From Silanimonas sp. (GTDB taxonomy: Bacteria; Pseudomonadota; Gammaproteobacteria; Xanthomonadales; Xanthomonadaceae), in NCBI RefSeq assembly GCF_027530345.1, contig NZ_JAPZQK010000008.1, forward strand, positions 124,001 through 188,000: a stretch of 64,000 nucleotides of DNA, in the 5' to 3' direction. Under the pieces are notes generated by a model. It saw only the letters and a list, made by a program, of their open reading frames with translations, did no database searches and was not told the origin of the DNA. Positions 1 through 12,817 of this stretch are shown here, piece by piece. The first letter of the stretch is position 1. Every line of letters begins with the position of its first letter. The position numbers and the translations under genes were made by a program.

Positions 1-8
1 GGTGTCCC

Positions 9-1169
9 ATGAATTTCCACGAGTACCAGGCCAAAGAGCTGTTCGCCGAGGTCGGCATTCCCGTTCCCGCCGGCCAGATCGCCCGCACCGCCGATGAAGC
101 CGTCGAGGCCGCCAAGGCGCTCGGAGGCGACTTCTGGGTGGTCAAGGCGCAGATCCATGCGGGCGGCCGCGGCAAGGCCGGCGGCGTGAAGCTCTGCAAG
201 AGCCTTGACGCCGTCAAGGAAGCCGCTGCCGGCATGCTCGGCCGCAAGATGGAGACCTACCAGTCGGGTGGCCGCGCGCTGCCGATCGACGTGGTGCTGG
301 TGACCGAGGCCTCGGACATCGCCAAGGAGCTCTACATCTCGGCGCTGGTCGACCGTTCGACCAAGTCGATCACCTTCATCTGCTCGGCCGAAGGCGGCGT
401 GGAGATCGAGAAGGTCGCGGCCGAGACGCCGGAGCTGATCCACACGGTGCATGTGAACTTCGTCGAAGGCCTGCAGCCCTACCAGTGCCGCCAGGTTGGC
501 TTCGCGATGGGCCTGAACGCCAAGCAGTGCGGCCAGCTCACCAAGATCATGATGGGCCTGTTCACCCTCTTCAACAAGTACGACCTGTCGCTGATCGAGC
601 TGAACCCGCTCGCGATCAACAACCACGGCGACCTGATGGCGCTCGACGGCAAGGTGAACTCGGACGACAACGCCGAATTCCGCCAGCCGAAGACCACGGC
701 CATGCGCGACATCGCGCAGGAAGACGAAGCCGAAGTGCTGGCCGTCAAGTACAACCTCAACTACGTGACGATGGACGGCAACATCGGCTGCCTCGTCAAC
801 GGCGCCGGTCTGGCGATGGCCACGATGGACGTCATCCAGTTGAACGGCGGCGAGCCGGCCAACTTCCTCGACGTCGGCGGCGGCGCCACCAAGGAGCGCG
901 TGACCGAGGCCTTCAAGCTCATCCTGAGCTCGGACAAGGTCAAGGCGATCTTCGTCAACATCTTCGGCGGCATCGTCCGCTGCGACATGATCGCGGAAGG
1001 CATCATCGCCGCGGTCAAGGAAGTGGACGTCAAGGTGCCGGTGATCGTGCGTCTCGAAGGCACCAACGTCGAGAAGGGCAAGGAACTGCTGAAGAACTCG
1101 GGCCTCGCGATCCAGCCGGCCGACGACATCAACGACGGCGCGAAGAAAGCCGTCGCCGCCGCTGCCTGA
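9..1169 (+). CDS. sucC: Succinate--CoA ligase, beta subunit
   Basis: Beta subunit of the TCA-cycle enzyme that interconverts succinyl-CoA and succinate with ATP or GTP formation. The 386-residue protein begins [12 protein letters not shown], the usual SucC N-terminus, and has the family's normal length. An ATP-grasp region fills roughly the first 240 residues. The CoA-ligase domain follows and includes the glycine-rich FLDVGGGA and [10 protein letters not shown] motifs. Only eight bases precede the ATG, so its promoter lies outside the window. sucD follows 22 bp downstream, so the two are almost certainly one operon. Confidence 0.98.
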   Translation: MNFHEYQAKELFAEVGIPVPAGQIARTADEAVEAAKALGGDFWVVKAQIHAGGRGKAGGVKLCKSLDAVKEAAAGMLGRKMETYQSGGRALPIDVVLVTEASDIAKELYISALVDRSTKSITFICSAEGGVEIEKVAAETPELIHTVHVNFVEGLQPYQCRQVGFAMGLNAKQCGQLTKIMMGLFTLFNKYDLSLIELNPLAINNHGDLMALDGKVNSDDNAEFRQPKTTAMRDIAQEDEAEVLAVKYNLNYVTMDGNIGCLVNGAGLAMATMDVIQLNGGEPANFLDVGGGATKERVTEAFKLILSSDKVKAIFVNIFGGIVRCDMIAEGIIAAVKEVDVKVPVIVRLEGTNVEKGKELLKNSGLAIQPADDINDGAKKAVAAAA

Positions 1170-1191
1170 TCACGACACCAAGGAATCGAAC

Positions 1192-2067
<876 letters not shown>

Positions 2068-2103
2068 GGGCCGCGGCGCGCAAGCGTCGGGGTTCGTGGA
2101 ACG

Positions 2104-2138
2104 ACGAAGGCCGCCCGCAGGGGCGGCCTTCGTGTTTT
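2104..2138 (+). terminator. Intrinsic terminator after sucCD
   Basis: A perfect 13-bp stem (2104-2116 with 2121-2133) closes a four-base GCAG loop and is followed by GTTTT. This is the clearest Rho-independent terminator in the window and ends the sucCD operon. Confidence 0.88.
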
Positions 2139-2214
2139 CGGGCCGGCCTGCGGCACGCGACTTCCACCGCGACGACGCGCGACACTATGGCCCCCGGATG
2201 CCCGACGCCCCTCG

Positions 2215-3852
2215 ATGACGCTGCGCCTCGCTCTCGCCCAGTTCGACTGCCCCGTCGGTGCCGTCGCCGCCAACGCCGACCGCGTGATCGCATGGATCAC
2301 GCAAGCGCGTGACACGCATCGCGCCGACCTCGTGGTGTTCCCGGAGCTGACGCTCTCGGGCTATCCGCCGGAAGACCTGTTGGAACGGCCCGGTTTCCTG
2401 GCCGAGTGCGCCGCGCAGCTGCAGCGGGTGGCGCTGTCCTGCACCGGCGGCATCACCGCGATCGTCGGCTGGCCCGAGGCCGTGGGCGGCGTGGTGTTCA
2501 ACGCGGCGACCGTGCTGCGCGATGGCCGCGTCGAAGCGACGTATCGCAAACGGAAGCTGCCGAATTACGCCGTGTTCGACGAACGTCGGCACTTCGCCCC
2601 GGGTCACGAGGACTGCGTGGTCGAAGTCGCCGGCGTGCCGGTGGGCGTGATCGTCTGCGAAGACCTCTGGCACCCCGAGCCGATCGCGGCGACGGTGGCC
2701 GCAGGTGCGCGGCTGGTCGTGGTGCCGAACGCTTCGCCCTTCGAACGCGACAAGCTGGCCGACCGCGATGCCCTGCTGGCGATGCGCACCGCCGAGTCGC
2801 GCACGGCGATCGCCTACCTCAACCTCGTCGGCGGGCAGGACGAGCTGGTCTTCGATGGGGCTTCGGTGCTGGCCGATGCCGACGGCCGCCTGCATCCGGC
2901 CGCGCGTGCTTTCGAGGATCAGTGGCTGATCACCGATTTCGATGCGGCCAGCGGCCGCTTCGCGCCCTTGCTTTGGCCGCCGGAAGACGACGAGTCGCGC
3001 GAGTCGCTGGCGTATCGCGCGGCCGTTCGCGGCCTGCGTGACTACTGCGGCAAGAACGGCTTCAAGACGACGTGGCTCGGGCTCTCGGGCGGCATCGACT
3101 CCGGCCTGGTGCTGGCGATGGCGGTCGATGCGCTGGGGGCGGCGAACGTCACCGCCGTGCGCCTGCCCTCGCGCTACACCTCCGACCTGTCGAACGACCT
3201 CGCCGCCGAGCAGGCCGCGGCACTCGGCGTGCGGCTGGAGACCGTCGCGATCGAAGCGCCGTTCGAGGGCTTTCTCAAGGCCCTCGGGCCGCTGTTCGAC
3301 GGCCTCGCGCCGGACGTGACGGAGGAGAACCTGCAGTCGCGCTGCCGCGGCGCGCTGATGATGGCCTTGGCCAACAAGAAGGGCGGCCTGCTGCTGACGA
3401 CCGGCAACAAAAGCGAGTACGCGGTCGGCTACGCCACCATCTACGGCGACATGTGCGGCGGCTACGCGCCGATCAAGGACCTCTACAAGATGGAAGTCTT
3501 CGCGCTGGCGCGATGGCGCAACGCGCGGCAGCCGGCGGGCGCGCCGCCGGCCATCCCCGAGACGGTGATCACCCGGCCGCCGTCGGCCGAGCTGCGCGAG
3601 AACCAGACCGACCAGGATTCGCTGCCGCCCTACGCGTTGCTCGACGCCATCCTCGAAGCGCACATCGAAGGTCGCGAAGGCCGTGAGGCCCTGCTGGCCC
3701 GGGGCTTTCCGATCGAGTCCGTCGATCAGGTGCTCCGCCTGGTCCGCATCAGCGAGTGGAAGCGCCGGCAGGCCGCGCCGGGGCCGAAGCTCTCGCGCCG
3801 CGCCTTCGGCCGCGAGCGGCGCTACCCGATCACCAACGGCTGGCGAAGCTGA
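2215..3852 (+). CDS. nadE: Glutamine-dependent NAD+ synthetase
   Basis: Last step of NAD biosynthesis: amidation of deamido-NAD+ using ammonia released from glutamine. The 545-residue protein has two domains. The N-terminal nitrilase-type glutaminase (about 1-260) shows a Glu-Lys-Cys triad: Glu44 in FPELTLSGYPPEDL, a Lys in the YRKRKLPNY region, and Cys148 in VIVCEDLW. The C-terminal synthetase shows the ATP pyrophosphatase loop SGGIDSG near residue 290 and TTGNKSEYAVGY. There is no clear Shine-Dalgarno before the ATG. It is transcribed toward bamD, with a hairpin between the two stops. Confidence 0.97.
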   Translation: MTLRLALAQFDCPVGAVAANADRVIAWITQARDTHRADLVVFPELTLSGYPPEDLLERPGFLAECAAQLQRVALSCTGGITAIVGWPEAVGGVVFNAATVLRDGRVEATYRKRKLPNYAVFDERRHFAPGHEDCVVEVAGVPVGVIVCEDLWHPEPIAATVAAGARLVVVPNASPFERDKLADRDALLAMRTAESRTAIAYLNLVGGQDELVFDGASVLADADGRLHPAARAFEDQWLITDFDAASGRFAPLLWPPEDDESRESLAYRAAVRGLRDYCGKNGFKTTWLGLSGGIDSGLVLAMAVDALGAANVTAVRLPSRYTSDLSNDLAAEQAAALGVRLETVAIEAPFEGFLKALGPLFDGLAPDVTEENLQSRCRGALMMALANKKGGLLLTTGNKSEYAVGYATIYGDMCGGYAPIKDLYKMEVFALARWRNARQPAGAPPAIPETVITRPPSAELRENQTDQDSLPPYALLDAILEAHIEGREGREALLARGFPIESVDQVLRLVRISEWKRRQAAPGPKLSRRAFGRERRYPITNGWRS

Positions 3853-3863
3853 GGCCGGAAACG

Positions 3864-3889
3864 CGAAGACCGCCCGGAGGCGGTCTTCG
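3864..3889. terminator. Hairpin between convergent nadE and bamD
   Basis: An 11-bp perfect stem (3864-3874 with 3879-3889) with a CGGA loop lies between the convergent stop codons of nadE and bamD. There is no T-tract on the plus strand and only a short one (GCGTTTC) on the minus strand. Bidirectional termination is plausible but weaker than at sucD. Confidence 0.55.
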
Positions 3890-3919
3890 TGGGTCGAGCG
3901 ATGCTGCTTGGGCCTGCCG

Positions 3920-4759
3920 TCAGCGGCCCGCGCCGAACGGGTTGAGCTGGCCCCAAAGGCCACCGCGCTCCGGCCAGTCGCCGCTCAGGTAGGGGTGCTC
4001 GGGGTAGTTCTTCTCCAGCACGCGGCGGGCGTCGGCGGCGAGGTCGTCCTGGCCGAGCGCGGCATGGCTGGAGGCCAGCAGGGCGATGCCGTCGGCCTCG
4101 AACTCGCTCTGCGGGTAGGTTTCCAGCAGGTACTTCGCGCGATTGATGGCCGACACGTAGGCGCCGCGACGGTGGTAGTACAGGCCGGTAGTCGCTTCGT
4201 GGCGGGCCAGGAAGTTCTTCAGGTAGACCATGCGCTGCCGTGAATCGGCGGCGTAGCGGCTGCTCGGGTAGCGGCGCAGCAGCTCCGCGAAGGCCTCGAA
4301 GCTGGCCTGCACGCGGGTCAGGTCGCGGGCCGACATGTCGGCGCGGGCGATCCGCTGCAGGAAGAAGCTGTCGCGATCGAAGCCGTTCAGCGCACGCAGG
4401 TAGTACGCGTAGTCGATGGCCGGATGCGTCGGGTAGGTGCGGACGAAGCGGTCCAGCGTCGAGGTGGCGTCCTCGTGCTTGCCCTGCTTGTACTGCGCGT
4501 AGGCCAGGTCGAGCTGGGCCTGTTCGGTGTACGGGCCGAAGGGGAAGCGGCCGGTGAGGCGGGTCAGGTAAAGCTCGGCGCGCGAGTAGTTTCCGCCTTC
4601 ACGCGATTCGCGGGCTTCGGCATACAGGGCCTCGACCTGGAGGGTCTCGGTGTCCGGTTCGCCACCGCCGAACCAGCCCTTCATGGTCTGGCAGCCGGTG
4701 GTGCCCAGGGCCAGCAGCGAAAGGAGGGCGAGGCGGGTCAGGACGCGCGTGGACGGCAT
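3920..4759 (-). CDS. bamD: Outer-membrane assembly lipoprotein BamD
   Basis: Essential lipoprotein of the BAM complex, which inserts beta-barrel proteins into the outer membrane. I place the start at the ATG at 4759, giving 279 residues; the open frame continues upstream but only as an antisense shadow of rluD. The N-terminus is MPSTRVLTRLALLSLLALG followed by a lipobox-like TTGC with the lipidated Cys near residue 22. TPR-type repeats follow (EALYAEARESREGGNYSRAE, LDLAYAQYKQGKHEDATS and similar). It is divergent from rluD, as in Xanthomonas relatives. Confidence 0.95.
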   Translation of the reverse strand: MPSTRVLTRLALLSLLALGTTGCQTMKGWFGGGEPDTETLQVEALYAEARESREGGNYSRAELYLTRLTGRFPFGPYTEQAQLDLAYAQYKQGKHEDATSTLDRFVRTYPTHPAIDYAYYLRALNGFDRDSFFLQRIARADMSARDLTRVQASFEAFAELLRRYPSSRYAADSRQRMVYLKNFLARHEATTGLYYHRRGAYVSAINRAKYLLETYPQSEFEADGIALLASSHAALGQDDLAADARRVLEKNYPEHPYLSGDWPERGGLWGQLNPFGAGR

Positions 4760-4799
4760 GGACGGCACGGAACGGGCACCAGCGGGGTTCAGGACGGTC

Positions 4800-4805
4800 G
4801 ATAAT
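4800..4805 (+). promoter_or_regulatory. -10-like element upstream of rluD
   Basis: GATAAT lies 38 bp before the rluD ATG, in the 84-bp bamD/rluD divergent region. No convincing -35 is seen at 17 bp, so this is a tentative promoter call. Confidence 0.4.
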
Positions 4806-4843
4806 AGCGGAATCCCCTGAATCGCCGCCGAGCCGTCCTGCCC

Positions 4844-5866
4844 ATGACCCTTCCCCAATCCGGCCGCCCGGACACCGACGACGCGCGCGCCGAGGACGAA
4901 CGTGAACTGCTCGAGGCCGTGGTGCCGCTGGAACACGCCGGCCGCCGCTTCGACCAGGTCCTGGCTGACCTGTTCCCGGACTTCTCGCGCTCCCGCCTGA
5001 CCAGCTGGATCAAGTCGGGTGAGGCCCTGCTGGACGGCGCGGAAGCCAAGCCCAAGCAGGCCCTGCGCGGCGGCGAGACCGTCACCGTGTGGGTGACGCC
5101 CTCGATCGAGACGACGGCCGAGCCCGAGGCCATCGCCCTCGACCTCCGCCACGCGGATGACGAAGTGATCGTGCTGAACAAGCCGGCCGGCCTCGTGGTG
5201 CACCCGGGCGCGGGCAACCCGCGCGGCACGCTGGTGAACGCGCTGCTGCACTTCGACCCGAAGCTGGCCGAGCTGCCGCGGGCCGGCATCGTGCACCGCC
5301 TCGACAAGGACACCTCCGGCCTGATGGTCGTGGCCCGCAGCCTGCGGGCCCACGCGTCGCTCGTGGAGCAGCTCTCGAACCGCGAGGTGCACCGGCAGTA
5401 CCTCGCCGTGGCCTGCGGGGCGATGGTGGCCGGCGGCACGGTCGATGCGCCCATCGGCCGGCACCCGACCGACCGCATCCGGCAGGCGGTGAACGAGAGC
5501 GGCCGCGAGGCCGTGACCCACTACCGCGTGCGCGAGCGCTTCCGCAGCCACACGCTGGTGGAATGCCGGTTGGAGACGGGCCGCACGCACCAGATCCGCG
5601 TCCACATGGCGCACGTGCGGCATCCGCTGGTCGGCGACCCGCTGTACGGCGGCAACCTGCGCCTGCCGAAGGGCGCGACCGAGGCCCTCGTCGAAGGCCT
5701 GCGCGGCTTCAAGCGCCAAGCCCTGCATGCCGAATCGCTGGCTTTCGTGCACCCGGCCAGCGGCGAGACGCTGCGCTTCGAGGCCGGCATGCCCGACGAC
5801 ATGCTCGCCCTGCTGGCGCAGTTGCGCGAAGACACCGTCGAAGCGGCGGCCAAGGGCATCAAGTGA
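4844..5866 (+). CDS. rluD: 23S rRNA pseudouridine synthase RluD
   Basis: Forms pseudouridines 1911, 1915 and 1917 in helix 69 of 23S rRNA. The 340-residue protein has an N-terminal S4 RNA-binding domain ([21 protein letters not shown]) and the RluA-family catalytic domain. The signature [12 protein letters not shown] contains the catalytic Asp (around residue 153), and [11 protein letters not shown] follows. Length is typical. pgeF starts 28 bp downstream, and this pair next to bamD is a conserved neighbourhood. Confidence 0.96.
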   Translation: MTLPQSGRPDTDDARAEDERELLEAVVPLEHAGRRFDQVLADLFPDFSRSRLTSWIKSGEALLDGAEAKPKQALRGGETVTVWVTPSIETTAEPEAIALDLRHADDEVIVLNKPAGLVVHPGAGNPRGTLVNALLHFDPKLAELPRAGIVHRLDKDTSGLMVVARSLRAHASLVEQLSNREVHRQYLAVACGAMVAGGTVDAPIGRHPTDRIRQAVNESGREAVTHYRVRERFRSHTLVECRLETGRTHQIRVHMAHVRHPLVGDPLYGGNLRLPKGATEALVEGLRGFKRQALHAESLAFVHPASGETLRFEAGMPDDMLALLAQLREDTVEAAAKGIK

Positions 5867-5894
5867 TGGCGACGGTCGGCACCGTGCGGCGCTG

Positions 5895-6683
5895 ATGGAC
5901 GTCGCGCCGCCGTTCTTCGAGTGGGCCAACTGGCCGGCGCCGCCCGGCGTGCGCGGCGGCTCGACGCGGCGCCGCGGTCTGGGCGCTTCGCAGCCGCCGT
6001 TCGACACCTTGAACCTCGGCGGACATCGCAGCGCCGACGGTGACGCGGGGGAGCACGTGCTCGCAAACCGCGTGGCCCTGCGTGAGGCGCTTGAACTGCC
6101 TTCCGCGCCGCGCTGGTTGCGTCAGGTGCACGGCACGGCGGTCTTCGACGCCGATGCGCGAACGATCGATGGGGTGTTGGTGCCGGCCGACGCCGATGAA
6201 CCTGAGGCCGACGCCGCGGTGACGCGTTCTCCCGGTGTGGTGCTGGCGGTGCTGCATGCCGATTGCCTGCCGGTGCTCCTGTGTTCCGATGACGGCGCGG
6301 TGCTCGGCGCTGCGCATGCGGGATGGCGGGGACTCGCCGCTGGCGTCGTCGAAGCCACGTTCGACGCGATGCGCGTGCCGGGCGAGCGCGTGATCGGGTG
6401 GTTCGGCCCGGCGGCCGGGCCCGCGAACTACGAGATTGGCGAGGAGGTGCGCGCCGCCTTCGTCGATGGCGATGCCGGCGCGGCCGCCGCGTTCACCGCA
6501 ACGCGCCCCGGGCATTGGCGCGTGGATCTGTATGCACTCGCGCGGCGTCGTCTCGCGGCGATCGGCGTCACGCGCATGCACGGCGGTGGACGCTGCACCA
6601 TCGGCGAGCCGAACGGGTATTTCTCGCATCGCCGCGATGCGCGCACCGGCCGCATGGCCAGCCTGATCTGGCGCGCTTCCTGA
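5895..6683 (+). CDS. pgeF: Purine nucleoside phosphorylase / peptidoglycan editing factor (YfiH family)
   Basis: Multicopper-oxidase-fold protein of the YfiH/PgeF/LACC1 family, linked to purine nucleoside cleavage and removal of mis-incorporated residues in peptidoglycan precursors. I start it at the ATG at 5895 (262 residues, MDVAPPFFEW), because the longer frame begins inside rluD. Diagnostic metal-site motifs are HADCLPVLL, HAGWRGLAAG and the C-terminal GGRCTIGEPNGYFSHRRD. It lies 28 bp after rluD and is probably co-transcribed with it. Confidence 0.93.
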   Translation: MDVAPPFFEWANWPAPPGVRGGSTRRRGLGASQPPFDTLNLGGHRSADGDAGEHVLANRVALREALELPSAPRWLRQVHGTAVFDADARTIDGVLVPADADEPEADAAVTRSPGVVLAVLHADCLPVLLCSDDGAVLGAAHAGWRGLAAGVVEATFDAMRVPGERVIGWFGPAAGPANYEIGEEVRAAFVDGDAGAAAAFTATRPGHWRVDLYALARRRLAAIGVTRMHGGGRCTIGEPNGYFSHRRDARTGRMASLIWRAS

Positions 6684-6853
6684 GCGAACGCATGGTGCGC
6701 CGCACACGGCCCGTGCGCGCCATCGCAGAAAAAGCGTGATGGCGGGCGCGCCGCGACCTGCGAACTGAGACGTGGCGCCGCAGTTGACAGCGCTTGGCTT
6801 TCGCGCGGCGGGCGGAAGCGCAGCCTGCGCGGCATCCGAAACGGAGTCCCGCC

Positions 6854-8962
6854 ATGCCCGTCGTCCGCCCTGTCGCCTTCGCCCTTGCTGCCCTGTTCGT
6901 CGCGGCGGGAGCCTCCGCGCAATCGGCCGCGCCGACGCCGGAGATCGCCGGCTTCATCGTCACCTACGCGCCCGGCACGGCGGAGGCCGCCAATGCGAAT
7001 ATCGCGGCGCGGCGCCTCTCCGACGCCAGCCGCCAGGTCGCGCGCTCCGGCGTGATGGCGAAGCGGGGTCCCTCGGTTGGCCTCGGTTACCAGCGCCGGC
7101 TTTCCGTGGGTGGCGATGTGTTGCGGGCCACGCGCTTGCTGGCCCTCGACGAAGCCGCGGCTGCGCGCGCCGCACTCGCGGCCCAGCCGGGCGTGGCGCG
7201 GGTCGAGTACGACTACGTGCTGCAGGCCAACCTGCGACCCAACGACACGCGTTACGCCGAGCAGTGGGCGATGACCGACGCCGATGCCGGCCTGCGCGCT
7301 GAAGCAGCATGGGACCTGTCGACGGGCACCGGGGTGATCATCGGCGTGCTCGATACCGGCATCGCGCGGCACACCGACCTCGACGCCAACGTGGTGCCGG
7401 GCTACGACTTCATCACCAGCGTGACCACCGCGGGCGACGGCAACGGCCGTGATGCGGACGCCAGCGATCCGGGCGATTTCGCCAACGGCCGCAACTCGAG
7501 CTGGCACGGCACGCACGTCGCCGGCATCGCCGCGGCGCGCGGCAACAACGCCGCCGGCATCGCCGGCCTCGCCTTCAACGCGAAGGTGATGCCGGTGCGC
7601 GTGCTGGGCCGCGGCGGCGGCACCACCTCGGACATCGCCGACGCCATCGTCTGGGCCTCGGGCGGCGCCGTCGCCGGCGTGCCCACGCTCTCCGCCGCGA
7701 ACGCGGCCGACGTGTTGAACCTCTCGTTGGGCGGCCCCGGCACGTGCACCAGCGCCCTGCAGTCGGCCATCGCCAGCGCGGCCTCGCGCGGCGTGCCGGT
7801 GGTGGTGGCGGCGGGCAACGATGCCCGCGACGCCGGCGCCTACACGCCGGCGAACTGCCCGGGCGTCATCACCGTGGCGGCGGTGGGCGCGAACAGCGCG
7901 CGTGCGTCGTTCTCGAATTTCGGCGCGGTGGTGGATGTCGCCGCCCCGGGCGTGTCGATCCTCTCGACGGCGAATGCCGGCACGCAGGTGCCGGGCGCCG
8001 AGAACTTCCTCGCCTTCAGCGGCACCTCGATGGCCGCGCCCTACGTCAGTGCGACGCTCGCCCTGGTGCAGGCCCGCCGCACGGCGCTGCGTCTTTCGCC
8101 GCTGACCGTGGCCGACCAGGAAGCCCTGCTGAAGCGCAGCACCTACGCCGCGGCCGCCGGCTGCAGCGGCTGCGGTGCCGGCCTGCTGAGCGCGCAGGCC
8201 GCCGTGCAGGCGGCGGGCGGCGCGAGCACGACGCCGACGACGCCCACCAACCCGACCACGCCGACGAACCCCACCACGCCGACGAACCCGACGACGCCGG
8301 GCACCACCTTCACCCAGACCTTCCTGAACCTGACGGCCAGCACCGGTACGCAGATGCGCACCAGCCTCAACGTGCCGGCCGGCGCGCGCGACCTGCGCAT
8401 CGAGACCAGTGGGGGCACCGGCAATGCCGACCTCTTCGTCAGCCAGGGCACGGCGCCGACGACCGCGCAGGCCACGTGCAAAGCCAACGCTGCCGGCAAC
8501 GCGGGCCTGTGCGCCTTCGCCACCCCGGTGGCCGGCACCTACCACGTGCTGATCAACGCCACGGCGGCGTTCAGCGGCATGACCCTGAAGATCAGCTACG
8601 TGCAGGGCGGCAGCACCACGCCGGCCACCTTCGCGAACGACACCGATGTCGCCATCCGCGACAACGCCACGGCCAGCAGTGCGATCGCGGTCAGCGGCCG
8701 CGCGGCGACGCTCTCGGCACCGGTCACGATCGACTTCGCGCTGAGGCACCCGGCCTCCGGTGAGCTGAAGGTCGAGCTGGTGATGCCGGACGGCCTCGTG
8801 GTGCTGCTGCACAACCGCGCTGGCGGTGCCACGCCAAACCTCGCGGGCCGCATCAGCCTGCAGGCGCCGGGCCGCGTCGCGAATGGTACGTGGACCCTGC
8901 GCGTCACCGACCAGGTGACGGGCAACACCGGCCTGATCGACCGCTGGAGCCTCGCGCTCTGA
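6854..8962 (+). CDS. Secreted subtilisin-like serine protease (S8) with PPC and P domains
   Basis: Extracellular endopeptidase, 702 residues from the ATG at 6854. That start gives a clean signal peptide (MPVVRPVAFALAALFVAAGA...SAQ), whereas the in-frame ATG 60 bp upstream adds an unlikely basic leader. A short inhibitor-like propeptide follows. The S8 domain has the triad Asp167 (GVLDTGIARH), His218 (SWHGTHVAGIAA) and Ser392 (SGTSMAAPY). A Thr/Pro linker of three PTNPTT units (464-481) leads to a PPC-like domain. The C-terminal proprotein-convertase P domain (about 595-702) ends IDRWSLAL. The architecture resembles known Xanthomonas and Lysobacter secreted proteases. The accessory domains are probably removed on maturation (inference). 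Confidence 0.93.
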   Translation: MPVVRPVAFALAALFVAAGASAQSAAPTPEIAGFIVTYAPGTAEAANANIAARRLSDASRQVARSGVMAKRGPSVGLGYQRRLSVGGDVLRATRLLALDEAAAARAALAAQPGVARVEYDYVLQANLRPNDTRYAEQWAMTDADAGLRAEAAWDLSTGTGVIIGVLDTGIARHTDLDANVVPGYDFITSVTTAGDGNGRDADASDPGDFANGRNSSWHGTHVAGIAAARGNNAAGIAGLAFNAKVMPVRVLGRGGGTTSDIADAIVWASGGAVAGVPTLSAANAADVLNLSLGGPGTCTSALQSAIASAASRGVPVVVAAGNDARDAGAYTPANCPGVITVAAVGANSARASFSNFGAVVDVAAPGVSILSTANAGTQVPGAENFLAFSGTSMAAPYVSATLALVQARRTALRLSPLTVADQEALLKRSTYAAAAGCSGCGAGLLSAQAAVQAAGGASTTPTTPTNPTTPTNPTTPTNPTTPGTTFTQTFLNLTASTGTQMRTSLNVPAGARDLRIETSGGTGNADLFVSQGTAPTTAQATCKANAAGNAGLCAFATPVAGTYHVLINATAAFSGMTLKISYVQGGSTTPATFANDTDVAIRDNATASSAIAVSGRAATLSAPVTIDFALRHPASGELKVELVMPDGLVVLLHNRAGGATPNLAGRISLQAPGRVANGTWTLRVTDQVTGNTGLIDRWSLAL
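8243..8296 (+). repeat. Three 18-bp tandem repeats encoding PTNPTT linker
   Basis: Three consecutive 18-bp units (8243-8260, 8261-8278, 8279-8296) differ only at third codon positions and one Thr codon. They encode PTNPTT three times between the catalytic and C-terminal domains of the S8 protease. In-frame repeats like this can change copy number by slippage without breaking the gene. Confidence 0.85.
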
Positions 8963-9077
8963 GGCCGCCCCGGCCCGTGGCTGAACGACGGGTGAAGGTG
9001 TGACGAACGGCAGGGCGACGACGACCGGGCCGTGAGGTGATGCTCGCCTCACCGCGCTTGTCCCCCGGAGTGTCGTG

Positions 9078-10055
9078 ATGCGCCTCGCCCCCCTTGCCCT
9101 CGCCCTGTGCCTTGCCGGCCTTTCCTCCGCGGCCTTCGGCAATGCCGCCGACATCGAGGGTCTGCTGAAGGTCCGTGACCCTGGGGCACTGGCGAAGGCA
9201 CAGGCCTTCGTCGAGACCAACGAGGCCAACGCCCGCGCCTGGGTGCTGCTGGCGCGCGCGCAGCTGCAGAAAGGCGAGGCCGACGAGGCCGTCGAGAGCG
9301 CCGAGCAGGCGGTCGAACTGGCGCCCAACGATGCCCAGGCGCAGCTCTGGCTGGGCAACAGCCTGGGCGTCCGCATCGGGCAGGTGAACATGCTGCGCAA
9401 GATGGGCATGGCACCAGACCTTCGGGATGCGTTCGAAGCGGCCGTCCGCCTTGACGGCAACCTGCTGGATGCCCGCAGCGCGTTGATCGGGTTCTATCTG
9501 CAGGCCCCTCGCGCCATGGGGGGCGGCGTCGAGAAAGCCCAGGCCCAGCAGCGGGAGGTCGCGAAGCGCAACCCGGTGCGCGGGCATCTGGAGGAAGCGG
9601 CGATCCAGCGCGTCCACTTCGAGGACAACGCGGCGGCGATGCGTGCCATCGATGCCGCCATGGCCGCGGCGCCGGCGCTGCCCGCCGAGGACATCGACAC
9701 GCGCGTGTCCCTTGGCCGCAACCTCGTCGGGCTCGAGCGCTACGCCGATGCCCGCACCTATTACCTCGCATGGGCGGCGGCGCAGCCGCGCCAGGCCGCG
9801 CCGCACTACCAGCTCGGCCGCCTCGCCGCGATCAGCGGCCAGTTCCTCGACGAGGGCAGCGCCGGCCTGAAGCGTTACCTCGATGGCGGGTTGGCGCGTG
9901 GCGAGAACGATCCGGACGACACCATCGCCTGGTGGCGCTTGGGCCAGATCCAGGCCAAGCAGGGCGACAAGGCCACCGCGCGCACCTCGTTCCAGACCGC
10001 GCTGCGGCTCGATCCCCGCAATGCCGAGGCGAAGAAGGATCTCGAGGCGCTCTGA
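9078..10055 (+). CDS. Periplasmic TPR-repeat protein of unknown role
   Basis: A 325-residue protein with a signal peptide (MRLAPLALALCLAGLSSAAFG) and tetratricopeptide repeats from end to end, including WVLLARAQLQKGEADEAVES and WWRLGQIQAKQGDKATARTS. I use the ATG at 9078, because the CGGAG at 9066-9070 is seven bases away; a GTG three bases earlier is too close. No catalytic domain is visible, so it is probably a scaffold or binding protein in the periplasm. It lies between the protease and clpB without obvious operon links. The exact function cannot be read from the sequence. Confidence 0.8.
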   Translation: MRLAPLALALCLAGLSSAAFGNAADIEGLLKVRDPGALAKAQAFVETNEANARAWVLLARAQLQKGEADEAVESAEQAVELAPNDAQAQLWLGNSLGVRIGQVNMLRKMGMAPDLRDAFEAAVRLDGNLLDARSALIGFYLQAPRAMGGGVEKAQAQQREVAKRNPVRGHLEEAAIQRVHFEDNAAAMRAIDAAMAAAPALPAEDIDTRVSLGRNLVGLERYADARTYYLAWAAAQPRQAAPHYQLGRLAAISGQFLDEGSAGLKRYLDGGLARGENDPDDTIAWWRLGQIQAKQGDKATARTSFQTALRLDPRNAEAKKDLEAL

Positions 10056-10109
10056 GGAAGGTCGACGCCCGGGGCCGAGGCAGTCTTCCGGACTGAACGA
10101 TTCGGTGTG

Positions 10110-10135
10110 GCCGGCTTGCGCGGGATCAAGCCGGC
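10110..10135 (+). other. Hairpin upstream of the clpB promoter
   Basis: A perfect 9-bp inverted repeat (10110-10118 with 10127-10135, eight-base loop) follows the TPR gene and abuts the clpB sigma-32 -35 element. It has no T-tract. It may be a weak terminator for the TPR gene. Confidence 0.45.
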
Positions 10136-10164
10136 CTTGAATCACCTCGCCATCATCCGCATCT
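10136..10164 (+). promoter_or_regulatory. Sigma-32 (heat-shock) promoter of clpB
   Basis: CTTGAAT at 10136-10142 and CCGCATCT at 10157-10164 are separated by 14 bp. They match the sigma-32 consensus CTTGAAA and CCCCATNT at 6/7 and 7/8 positions with ideal spacing. The site is 52 bp upstream of the clpB ATG, and clpB is a classic RpoH target. Confidence 0.8.
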
Positions 10165-10216
10165 GGAAGCTATCGCGGCCCGTTCCGTGGGCCGCCGCCC
10201 CTTTCGGAGACGACCC

Positions 10217-12799
<2,583 letters not shown>

Positions 12800-12817
12800 G
12801 GCGCACGCGCCGGCGGC

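Noticed and set aside
3920-6007. Long minus-strand frame across rluD and bamD
   Set aside because: Only its last 279 codons (from 4759) are bamD; the rest is an antisense frame of rluD with arginine/alanine-rich nonsense composition.
6784-6789. Perfect TTGACA upstream of the S8 protease gene
   Set aside because: No -10-like hexamer lies at 16-18 bp; the sequence there is GC only. Not called as a promoter.
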